A stretch of DNA of 10,928 bases, taken from DATGQT01 sp033720695. GTDB lineage: Bacteria > Bacteroidota > Rhodothermia > Rhodothermales > Rubricoccaceae. The position numbers and the translations under genes are program-made. Under the pieces are notes generated by a model. That model had not been told where the DNA came from and searched no databases. It saw only the letters and a program-made list of their open reading frames with translations. Below are positions 1 through 5,945 of the stretch, one piece after another. The DNA lies in the NCBI GenBank assembly GCA_033720695.1, contig JAWWCA010000122.1:1-10928 (forward strand). The letters run 5' to 3'. Every line of letters begins with the position of its first letter. Positions within the stretch are counted from its first letter, which is position 1.

Positions 1-1076
1 ATGATCTCGTAGAAGACGGTCGGGCGGTCCTCGACGGGCTTGGTGAAGATCTGGAGGAGGTAGCCGTCGGGGTCGCGGTCGACGAGGACGCCGAGCTCGG
101 CCAGCCGGTCCACGGGCTCGTCGATCGTGCCGACGCGGCCCTGGGGCTCCTCGTAGTACGTCGTCGGGACCGTCAGGAACTCGACGCCGCGGTTGCGGAG
201 GGCCGTGACCGTCGCGAGGATGTCCGAGGTCGCCATGGCGACGTGCTGGACGCCGGCGCCGTCGTAGAACTCGAGGTACTCGTCGATCTGGCTCTTCCGC
301 TTCCCCTTCGCGGGCTCGTTGATGGGGAATTTGATCCGCTCGTTCCCGTTGCTCATCACCTTCGACATCAGCGAGGAGTACTCCGTCGAGATGTCCTTGT
401 CGGTGAACGAGAGGAGGTTCCGGAAGCCCATCGTCTCCGAGTAGTAGTCGACGAACCGGTTCATGTCGCCGAGGTGGACGTTGCCGACGCAGTGGTCGAC
501 GTACTTCAGGCCGACCTCCTCGGGCTGCCAGTGGGGGTTCCCGGCCGGCTCGAAGCCGGGCATGAACAGGCCGTCGTAGTCCTTCCGCTCCACGAACGTG
601 TGGATGGTGTCGCCGTAGGTGCCCATCGCGGCGACGACGACCTGGCCGTGCTCGTCCTCCAGCACCTCGGGCTCGCGGACGGGGACGGCCCCGCGCTTGG
701 TGGTCTCCTCGAAGGCGCTCCGGGCGTCGTCCACCCAGAGCGCGATGTCCTTGACGCCGTCGCCGTGCTTGTAGATGTGGTCGGCGATGGGGTTGCCGGA
801 GCGGATCGGCGTCGTGAGGACGAACCGGATCTTGCCCTGCTGGAGGAGGTAGCTCGCGGCGTCGCGGTGGCCGGTCTCGGGGCCGCGGTAGCCGACGAGC
901 CGGAAGCCGAAGGCCGACTGGTAGTAGTGGGCCGCCTGCTTCGCGTTGCCGACGTAGAACTCGACGTAGTCGGTCCCGTTGATGGGGAGGAAGTCGTTCT
1001 CGAGGGCGTCCGGGGCGTCCTGCAGGGACGGGCCGGCGGCGAGGGCGGTGTCGGGGGCGTGCGTGAGGGGGTCCAT
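1..1076 (-). CDS. hppD: 4-hydroxyphenylpyruvate dioxygenase (C-terminus beyond window)
   Basis: Non-haem iron dioxygenase that converts 4-hydroxyphenylpyruvate to homogentisate, the second step of tyrosine catabolism, in the cytoplasm. The protein reads from ATG at 1076 and runs off the window after residue 358. It has the usual two vicinal-oxygen-chelate halves: an N-terminal half with VEFYVGNAKQAAHYY near residue 38, and a catalytic C-terminal half. The 2-His-1-Glu iron site is visible: H195 in VDHCVGNV, H278 in GVQHVAMAT and E357 in VFYEI, the last codons in view. The spacings (83 and 79 residues) agree with those I recall for characterised HPPDs. Only the C-terminal tail is missing. No other tyrosine-pathway gene is in view; any partner would lie to the left. 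There is no clear Shine-Dalgarno sequence before the ATG. The identification is firm; the exact start is likely but not proven. Confidence 0.96.
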   Translation of the reverse strand, partial: MDPLTHAPDTALAAGPSLQDAPDALENDFLPINGTDYVEFYVGNAKQAAHYYQSAFGFRLVGYRGPETGHRDAASYLLQQGKIRFVLTTPIRSGNPIADHIYKHGDGVKDIALWVDDARSAFEETTKRGAVPVREPEVLEDEHGQVVVAAMGTYGDTIHTFVERKDYDGLFMPGFEPAGNPHWQPEEVGLKYVDHCVGNVHLGDMNRFVDYYSETMGFRNLLSFTDKDISTEYSSLMSKVMSNGNERIKFPINEPAKGKRKSQIDEYLEFYDGAGVQHVAMATSDILATVTALRNRGVEFLTVPTTYYEEPQGRVGTIDEPVDRLAELGVLVDRDPDGYLLQIFTKPVEDRPTVFYEI

Positions 1077-1186
1077 GGCGAGCGGATCGGTGAGCAGGAG
1101 GGGTCGATCGAGAGCCGGGGTGAAAACGGGCGGGAGAGGGGACCGTTCCGCCGCGACGCCCGGCTCCTCCAAGCGGTCGTCGACGG

Positions 1187-1192
1187 AATCTA
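1187..1192 (-). promoter_or_regulatory. possible -10 element for hppD
   Basis: TAGATT on the minus strand stands out in otherwise GC-rich DNA upstream of hppD. No TTGACG-like -35 lies 17 bp before it, so the call rests on one hexamer and is weak. It would give a 5' leader of about 100 nt. Confidence 0.25.
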
Positions 1193-1266
1193 ACCCACGC
1201 CCTTCCGGCCGGAGCGCTGCTCCCCGGCCCGAGGCGGGCGAGCCCGTCTACCGCCGCCGCACGGTG

Positions 1267-1278
1267 CGGTGCGCACCG
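1267..1278. repeat. 12-bp perfect palindrome CGGTGCGCACCG, copy 1
   Basis: This is a perfect dyad in the intergenic region, 42 bp upstream of the -35 of the first propeller gene. The same 12 bases occur again at 9537-9548, also between divergent genes. It could be a transcription factor site or a chance GC-rich dyad. Confidence 0.45.
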
Positions 1279-1319
1279 GGGACGCTCTTCGGGCGGGGAG
1301 TGCGGCCCCCGCGATGGGG

Positions 1320-1348
1320 TTGACGGACGGATATGTGCTTCCTATTGT
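1320..1348 (+). promoter_or_regulatory. sigma-70-type promoter of the first propeller gene
   Basis: The -35 is TTGACG (1320-1325), then a 17-bp spacer, then the -10 TATTGT (1343-1348), followed by G. The ATG at 1374 begins 26 bp after the last base of the -10. The paralogue's promoter at 2984-3012 matches in -35 sequence, spacer length and distance to ATG. This placement puts the transcript start near 1355, so the in-frame ATG at 1350 and GTG at 1269 are probably not translated. Confidence 0.8.
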
Positions 1349-1373
1349 GATGCCTTCACTTCCGGCTCTGCGC

Positions 1374-2657
1374 ATGCACCGCCTGCTCCTGCTCGCCCTC
1401 GCCCTCCTCGTTCTCGTCCCGCCGGCGCTCGCCCAGGCACCCACGTGGACGCTTCTCAGCGACTCCCCCTCGGCCGGCCGGCACGAGGACCTCGCCTTCA
1501 TCGACCCGGAGACCGGCTGGGTCGTCAACGGCAGCGGCGAGGTGTGGCGCACGCTCGACGGGGGCCAGACCTGGGACGAGACGGCCCGTCTGTCCGGGTA
1601 CCTCCGCTCGGCCGGCTTCGCGTCGGCCACGAAGGGGTGGGTCGGGGTCCTCTTCAGCAGCACGCGGCTCTACGAGACGCTCGACGGAGGCCTCACCTTC
1701 ACCGACATCTCGAGCCGGATCCAGCCGGCCGCGCCGGCCGGGATCTGCGGGCTCTGGGTCGTCAACGACCAGGTGGCCTACGGCGTCGGGGAGTTCGGGG
1801 GCCCCGCGTTCGTCGTCAAGACGGCCGACGGGGGGCAGACGTGGACCTCCCAGAGCCTCTCGAGCCTCGCCGACACGGCCGTGGACGTGTTCTTCCTCGA
1901 CGAGCAGCGCGGCTTCATCGCGGCCGGCGTCGGGGGGCTCAACGCGACGAGCCAGGTGCGCGTGCTCGCCACGACCGACGGGGGCGACACGTGGACCGTC
2001 CGCTACACGAGCGCGAGGACGGGCGCGTGGGGCTGGAAGCTCTCGTTCCCGACCCCCGAGGTCGGCTACGTCTCGGCGGAGCTGAACAACTTCTCGACGG
2101 ACGGCTTCGCCCTCAAGACGACCGACGGCGGCCAGACGTGGGAGGAGGTCCCGATCCCCGGCGGCGGCAGCCTCCAGGGCATCGGGTTCGCCACGCCCGA
2201 GGTGGGGTGGACGAGCGGCCGCGGGTCCTCCTCGGTCACCACCGATGGGGGCGAGACGTGGGAGCAGATCAGCCTGGATGGCAGCATCAACCGCTTCCGC
2301 TTCTACGACGGCGTCGGCTACGCGGCGGGCGGGCGCGTCTACAAGGTCGAGCTCAGCCCCGTCGCGGTCGAGCCGGGCGCCGACGGGGCGACGCGGCTCG
2401 TGCAGGTGGCCCCGAACCCCGCGCCGGGCGCGCTCACGGCGACCTACCACCTCGCCCGGACGGGGCCGGTGCACGTGGCCGTGCTCGACGTGCACGGGCG
2501 CACGGTGGCCGTCCTCGCCGACGGCGTGGAGGCGGCGGGGACGCAGGTGGCGCGGTGGGGCGCCGGGGCCGAGGGGGCCGCGCCGGGCGCCTACCTCCTC
2601 CGGCTCCAGACCGAGGACGGCGTCTGGGTGCGGACGGTGACGCTCCTCGGGCGGTGA
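1374..2657 (+). CDS. secreted Asp-box (BNR/Ycf48-like) beta-propeller protein with T9SS sorting domain
   Basis: A 427-residue exported protein. Residues 1-20 form a signal peptide (a Leu/Ala core ending in ALA, then QAP). The body carries six Asp-box turns of the form T-x-D-G-G-x-T-W/F, near residues 58-67, 100-109, 148-157, 198-207, 247-256 and 288-296, as in Ycf48/sortilin-type propellers. Residues from about 345 to the end are a T9SS type A sorting domain: APNP at 346-349, then VAVLDVHGRTVAVL and a GAYLLRLQT strand. The likely fate is Sec export, then T9SS transport to the surface or medium; the ligand is unknown. The start at 1374 is chosen from the signal peptide and from the promoter, which would begin transcription downstream of the alternative ATG at 1350. 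A paralogue lies at 3038-4351, roughly 60% identical through the propeller by eye. An adhesion, photosystem or glycosidase role cannot be read from the sequence. Confidence 0.92.
   Translation: MHRLLLLALALLVLVPPALAQAPTWTLLSDSPSAGRHEDLAFIDPETGWVVNGSGEVWRTLDGGQTWDETARLSGYLRSAGFASATKGWVGVLFSSTRLYETLDGGLTFTDISSRIQPAAPAGICGLWVVNDQVAYGVGEFGGPAFVVKTADGGQTWTSQSLSSLADTAVDVFFLDEQRGFIAAGVGGLNATSQVRVLATTDGGDTWTVRYTSARTGAWGWKLSFPTPEVGYVSAELNNFSTDGFALKTTDGGQTWEEVPIPGGGSLQGIGFATPEVGWTSGRGSSSVTTDGGETWEQISLDGSINRFRFYDGVGYAAGGRVYKVELSPVAVEPGADGATRLVQVAPNPAPGALTATYHLARTGPVHVAVLDVHGRTVAVLADGVEAAGTQVARWGAGAEGAAPGAYLLRLQTEDGVWVRTVTLLGR
2422..2559 (+). repeat. 138-bp near-identical repeat in T9SS domain, copy 1
   Basis: This segment matches 4119-4256 with one mismatch (A2494 against T4191, changing His to Leu). 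It encodes the first half of the sorting domain. Identity is much higher than in the propeller regions of the same two genes, which suggests recent recombination or gene conversion rather than ordinary divergence. Confidence 0.9.
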
Positions 2658-2676
2658 CGGCCGCCCTGCGCGCCTC

Positions 2677-2710
2677 CGTCGCGATGCCTCCCTCGTAGCT
2701 TCTCGCGACG
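2677..2710. repeat. inverted repeat downstream of the first propeller gene
   Basis: There are perfect 8-bp arms, CGTCGCGA at 2677-2684 and TCGCGACG at 2703-2710, with an 18-nt loop. It begins 20 bp after the stop codon. No T-tract follows, so it is not a typical intrinsic terminator. A TAGCTT (2696-2701) in the loop could be a -10 for the 74-residue gene at 2731. Either role is weakly supported. Confidence 0.35.
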
Positions 2711-2730
2711 ACTCTCCCCCTAGGCCCCCG

Positions 2731-2955
2731 ATGCCGCAGTACGAGCTCGACGCCGTCGGCCCCGCCCGGTTCAGCGGGCGCCGGCGCGGGCGCACGCCCG
2801 AGGAGGCCGCCCGCCGCGCCGGCCAGGTCCCGGACGCGAGCGCGCTGGCCGTGGCCCCGGAGGCCGACCGCGAGGGGTGGCAGGCGGTGACCGTGGACGG
2901 CGTGCCCGCCGGCCGCCTGCGCCCCCATGCCCGCATGCGCTTCCGCCGCGACTGA
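2731..2955 (+). CDS. small hypothetical protein, 74 aa
   Basis: I do not recognise this protein. It is basic and Arg-rich: residues 4-12 YELDAVGPA, an Arg-Gly stretch RRRGR near 17-21, an Ala-rich EEAARRAG helix, and the C-terminal MRFRRD. There is no signal peptide, membrane segment or Cys motif. It lies alone between the two duplicated propeller genes, starting 73 bp after the first and ending before the second one's promoter. The start is favoured by the leader GCCCCCG directly before ATG, the same leader found before the gene at 9492. A cytoplasmic nucleic-acid-binding or ribosome-associated role is possible from its charge, but nothing proves it. It could also be a chance frame, since GC-rich DNA has few stops. 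Confidence 0.6.
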   Translation: MPQYELDAVGPARFSGRRRGRTPEEAARRAGQVPDASALAVAPEADREGWQAVTVDGVPAGRLRPHARMRFRRD

Positions 2956-2983
2956 CGGCGCGCGCCGGGTGCAGGGTTCTGGG

Positions 2984-3012
2984 TTGACGGCGCCGCCTCG
3001 CGTTCCTATCGT
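2984..3012 (+). promoter_or_regulatory. sigma-70-type promoter of the second propeller gene
   Basis: The -35 is TTGACG (2984-2989), then a 17-bp spacer, then the -10 TATCGT (3007-3012), followed by G. The ATG at 3038 begins 26 bp after the -10. Its architecture equals that of the promoter at 1320-1348, although most of the spacer sequence differs. It probably also drives the GNAT gene that starts 2 nt after the propeller gene. Confidence 0.8.
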
Positions 3013-3037
3013 GGCCCCGCTCTCACCGCCACGCCCC

Positions 3038-4351
3038 ATGCCCCGACGGCTACCCCTCGCCCTCGCCGCTCTCACCCTCCTCGCCGCCCCGGCCCTCGCC
3101 CAGGCGCCCGCGTGGGACTGGCTCTCCGACTCCCCCTACAACGGGTACCGCAGCGAGGACGTGTTCTTCATCGACGAGGCGGAGGGCTGGGCCGTCAACG
3201 GCAGCGGCGAGGTGTGGCGCACGCAGGACGGCGGCGACGCGTGGGCGCTCACGGCCACGCCCGACGGCTACCTCCGCAGCGTCGGCTTCGCCTCCGAGAC
3301 GCACGGGTGGGTCGGCGTTCTCTTCAGCGACGCCGTCCTCTACGAGACCACCGACGGCGGCCTCTCCTTCACCGACGTCACCGACCGCATCGTGCCGGCG
3401 GTCAACGGGGGCATCTGCGCGCTGTGGGTCGTGGACGACGACCTCGCCTACGGCGCCGGGCAGTGGAGCGGCCCCGCCTACCTCATCAAGACCACCGACG
3501 GCGGCCAGACGTGGGCCTCGTCCTCCCTCGGCGAGCACCTCGACGTCGCCATCGACGTCTACTTCTTCGACGACAGCAATGGGCTCGTGGCCGGCGGCGT
3601 CAACATCGCCGGGGGCACCTACCCCCGCGTGATCGGGACGACCGACGGGGGTGACACGTGGACCGTCCGCCACACCTTCGAGGACGCCCCCTTCAACAGC
3701 TGGCTTTGGAAGCTGTCGTTCCCGACGCCCGAGGTCGGCTACGCGTCGGTCGAGCACGGCTACTTCGGCGGCAACGAGGACGACGGGTTCGTGCTCAAGA
3801 CGACCGACGGCGGCCAGACGTGGACGGAGGTCACGATCCCCGACGGCGCGAGCCTCCAGGGCGTCGGCTTCGCCACGCCTGAGATCGGCTGGGCGAGCGG
3901 GCGCGGGACGACCTCCGTCACGACCGACGGCGGCCAGACCTGGGAGCAGATCGACGTCGAGCCCAACGAGAGCGAGAGCATCAACCGCTTCCGGTTCATC
4001 GGCGACGTCGGCTACGCCGCCGGGCACTACATCTACAAGACCGACCTCAGCGCCGTCGCGGCCGAGCCGGGCGCCGACCCCGCCGCGACGCGGCTGGTCC
4101 TCCTCGCCCCCAACCCGACGCCGGGCGCGCTCACGGCGACCTACCACCTCGCCCGGACGGGGCCGGTGCACGTGGCCGTGCTCGACGTGCTCGGGCGCAC
4201 GGTGGCCGTCCTCGCCGACGGCGTGGAGGCGGCGGGGACGCAGGTGGCGCGGTGGGACGCCGGGGCCTCCGGCGCGGCGCCGGGCGCCTACCTCGTCCGG
4301 CTCCAGACCGACGACGGCGTCTGGGCCCGCCCCGTCACGGTCCTGCGCTGA
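3038..4351 (+). CDS. secreted Asp-box beta-propeller protein with T9SS sorting domain (paralogue)
   Basis: A 437-residue paralogue of the protein at 1374-2657. The signal peptide is residues 1-21 (MPRR, Leu/Ala core, ALA cut before QAP). Six Asp-boxes lie near residues 60-69 (degenerate, DGGDAW), 102-111, 150-159, 199-208, 253-262 and 294-302. The sorting domain starts at APNP, 357-360, and runs to the end. Compared with the first copy it has small insertions, including the acidic GGNEDDG loop and an EPNESES stretch. The start is set by the signal peptide and by the promoter at 2984-3012; the longer in-frame start at 2927 would place the promoter inside the gene. The GNAT gene follows after 2 nt. 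It is expected to be exported through Sec and T9SS; the partner or ligand is unknown. Confidence 0.92.
   Translation: MPRRLPLALAALTLLAAPALAQAPAWDWLSDSPYNGYRSEDVFFIDEAEGWAVNGSGEVWRTQDGGDAWALTATPDGYLRSVGFASETHGWVGVLFSDAVLYETTDGGLSFTDVTDRIVPAVNGGICALWVVDDDLAYGAGQWSGPAYLIKTTDGGQTWASSSLGEHLDVAIDVYFFDDSNGLVAGGVNIAGGTYPRVIGTTDGGDTWTVRHTFEDAPFNSWLWKLSFPTPEVGYASVEHGYFGGNEDDGFVLKTTDGGQTWTEVTIPDGASLQGVGFATPEIGWASGRGTTSVTTDGGQTWEQIDVEPNESESINRFRFIGDVGYAAGHYIYKTDLSAVAAEPGADPAATRLVLLAPNPTPGALTATYHLARTGPVHVAVLDVLGRTVAVLADGVEAAGTQVARWDAGASGAAPGAYLVRLQTDDGVWARPVTVLR
4119..4256 (+). repeat. 138-bp near-identical repeat in T9SS domain, copy 2
   Basis: This is the counterpart of 2422-2559, with a single mismatch at 4191. 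High similarity continues, with more differences, to the end of both genes. Confidence 0.9.
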
Positions 4352-4353
4352 CG

Positions 4354-4866
4354 ATGAGCGGGCGGCGGGTCCGCATCGCGCCCTTCGCGCCCGAGCACGC
4401 GCCGGCCCTCCAGCGCCTCGCCGCCGACCCCCGCATCGCGGCGACGACCCGGCTGCCCGATCCCTACCCGCCCGACGGGGCCGCCCGCTTCATCGCCGAG
4501 GCGACGGCGGCGCGGGCGGAGGGAACCGCCCACGCGTTCGCCGTCCTCGCGGAGGGCACCCTCGTCGGGTCATGCGGGCTGAAGGAGGTGCAGGGCGGGG
4601 AGGCCGAGCTGGGCTACTGGATCGGCGTGCCCTACTGGGGGCGGGGGTACGCGACGGAGGCGGCCCGCCTCGTCGCCCTGTTCGCGTTCGAGACGCTGGG
4701 GCTCCGGCGGCTCCACGCCCACACGCTCGTGCGCAACCCGTCGTCGGGGCGGGTGCTGGAGAAGGTGGGGTTCCGGGCCGTCGGCGAGGCGGCGAACCCG
4801 TTCGCCGAGTGGTCGCCCGAGGACCGGATTCGGCGCTACGTCTTGGAGCGGCCCGCGTCGCGCTAG
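4354..4866 (+). CDS. GNAT-family N-acetyltransferase (RimJ/RimL-like)
   Basis: A 170-residue cytoplasmic acetyltransferase of the RimJ/RimL (Acetyltransf_3) type, which moves an acetyl group from acetyl-CoA to an amine. The family pattern is complete: ELGYWIG at 85-91, the CoA pyrophosphate-binding loop YWGRGYAT at 94-101, and a C-terminal NPSSGRVLEKVGF at 128-140. The substrate cannot be told; family members act on ribosomal protein N-termini, antibiotics or small amines. The ATG at 4354 is 2 nt after the stop of the propeller gene, so the two are probably co-transcribed and translationally coupled, although no joint function is obvious. The gene ends on a CTAG shared with the convergent ATP-grasp gene. 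Confidence 0.9.
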   Translation: MSGRRVRIAPFAPEHAPALQRLAADPRIAATTRLPDPYPPDGAARFIAEATAARAEGTAHAFAVLAEGTLVGSCGLKEVQGGEAELGYWIGVPYWGRGYATEAARLVALFAFETLGLRRLHAHTLVRNPSSGRVLEKVGFRAVGEAANPFAEWSPEDRIRRYVLERPASR

Positions 4867-5909
4867 AGCGTCGCGAGGGTGACGTTGGCGAAGTGCTGGC
4901 GGTAGCGCTGCCGCGCCTCCACCTTGCGCTCGATGGCCGCGATCACGGCGGGGCCGAAGTTCACGCCCGTCGTGTTCTGGCTGCTGCCGAGCCCGCCGGG
5001 GCTGAACACGTTGACCTCGATGAGGTGCTCGCCCGCGATGTCGAGCCCGACCATGAACATGCCGTCCTGGCGGAGCTGCGGCCGCACCATCTCGGCGATC
5101 CGCAGCTCGGTCTCGCCGATCGTGGCCTTCTCGATCGTGCCGCCCGCGCTGACGTTGCTGCGGAGGTCGTCGGCCGCGCCGATGCGGCGGAAGGCGGCGT
5201 ACTCGCCGTCGACGACGAGCGGCTTGCCGTTGACGAGGAAGAGGCGGGTGTCGTGGCCGGCGGCGTCGGGGAGGTACTCCTGCACCACCATGTAGCCGCT
5301 CCGGCACACGGCGTCGATGATCTGGTTGAGGTTGGCGCGGTCGTCCTCGCGCACCACGAACACGCTCTCGCCGCCCGAGCCCTGGAACGGCTTGATCACG
5401 ACGTCGCCGCCGTGGTCCTTGATGAAGGCCCGGACGTCGGCGACGTGGCGCGTGACGAGCGTCTTGGGGCGGACCGACTCGGGGAAGCGCTGGAAGTAGA
5501 CCTTGTTGACGGCCTGGGCGAGCCCGTTCGGGTCGTTGAGCACGATCACGCCGCGCTGCGCCGCCATCTGCCCGAAGATGATGCCGGTCGACTGCGCCCA
5601 CGGGCGCTCTTTCGCGTCGTCGGCGGGGTCGTTGCGGAGCAGGAGCACGTCGAGCTCCTCGACCGGGAGCCGCTCGACCTCCGCATCGTCCCCGACGAGG
5701 GCCTTGTGGAACGACTTGGTGGTCTTGTAGGACGAGCCCGGCACGGTGCGCGTCCGCACGCGCACCTCCTCGTCGGGGTCGCAGGCGAAGTCCTCGACGG
5801 TGACGTAGCGGACGTCGTGGCCCATGCCGTGGGCGGCGTGGGCGAGGCGGGTGGTGGTGTAGCCCGCCTTCTCGGTGGCGTAGCTGTTGATCAGGAAGGC
5901 GATGCGCAT
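4863..5909 (-). CDS. GshB-like ATP-grasp ligase
   Basis: A 348-residue ATP-grasp enzyme resembling prokaryotic glutathione synthetase; such enzymes use ATP to join a carboxylate to an amine through an acylphosphate. Visible motifs are DVLLLRNDP at 87-95, NKVYF at 135-139, the ATP lysine in VIKP (K173), the glycine loop QGSGGESVF at 176-184, R222, RSNVSAGG at 250-257, and the magnesium ligands D290, E298 and N300 in GLDIAGEHLIEVN. The N-terminal domain (INSYATEKAGYTTTRLAHAA) departs from classical GshB, and no glutamate-cysteine ligase gene is in view, so the substrate may not be gamma-glutamylcysteine. It is the last gene of the minus-strand cluster, 36 nt after the metallopeptidase stop. Its own stop overlaps that of the GNAT gene. 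ATP-grasp ligase is firm; glutathione synthase is only one possibility. Confidence 0.9.
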   Translation of the reverse strand: MRIAFLINSYATEKAGYTTTRLAHAAHGMGHDVRYVTVEDFACDPDEEVRVRTRTVPGSSYKTTKSFHKALVGDDAEVERLPVEELDVLLLRNDPADDAKERPWAQSTGIIFGQMAAQRGVIVLNDPNGLAQAVNKVYFQRFPESVRPKTLVTRHVADVRAFIKDHGGDVVIKPFQGSGGESVFVVREDDRANLNQIIDAVCRSGYMVVQEYLPDAAGHDTRLFLVNGKPLVVDGEYAAFRRIGAADDLRSNVSAGGTIEKATIGETELRIAEMVRPQLRQDGMFMVGLDIAGEHLIEVNVFSPGGLGSSQNTTGVNFGPAVIAAIERKVEARQRYRQHFANVTLATL

Positions 5910-5945
5910 GGAGGGGGGAGCGGAGCGTGGGCGGGCCGAGGGCCG

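Larger units (their letters stand above)
1077..1373. other. divergent intergenic region between hppD and the first propeller gene
   Basis: No believable gene lies in these 297 bases. They separate hppD (leftward) from the first propeller gene (rightward). The region holds the strong rightward promoter at 1320-1348, a 12-bp perfect palindrome at 1267-1278, an imperfect GC hairpin at 1207-1229 (GGCC-GGAGC, loop GCT, GCTCC, two-base bulge, GGCC), and a weak leftward -10-like TAGATT at 1187-1192. If that -10 is real, hppD has a leader of roughly 100 nt. The short frames in this stretch extend antisense into the neighbouring genes and look like base-composition artefacts. Confidence 0.6.

Noticed and set aside
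243..1193. A 316-codon plus-strand frame opposite hppD.
   Set aside because: It is a mirror frame of hppD made of Val/Asp/Gly/Leu runs with no domain, while the opposite strand carries all three HPPD iron ligands.
1269..1373. Upstream in-frame starts (GTG 1269, ATG 1350) for the first propeller protein.
   Set aside because: They place non-signal sequence before the signal peptide and lie upstream of or at the expected transcript start of the promoter at 1320-1348.
1356..2936. A 526-codon minus-strand frame opposite the first propeller gene.
   Set aside because: Arg/Pro/Gly-rich shadow frame; the plus strand encodes a signal peptide, six Asp-boxes and a sorting domain.
1445..4171. Repeated DNA words (about 27 bp, e.g. 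at 2115-2141 and 3797-3823) in the propeller genes as a mobile or CRISPR-like repeat.
   Set aside because: They encode the Asp-box T-T-D-G-G-Q-T-W in frame at blade spacing, so they are protein repeats.
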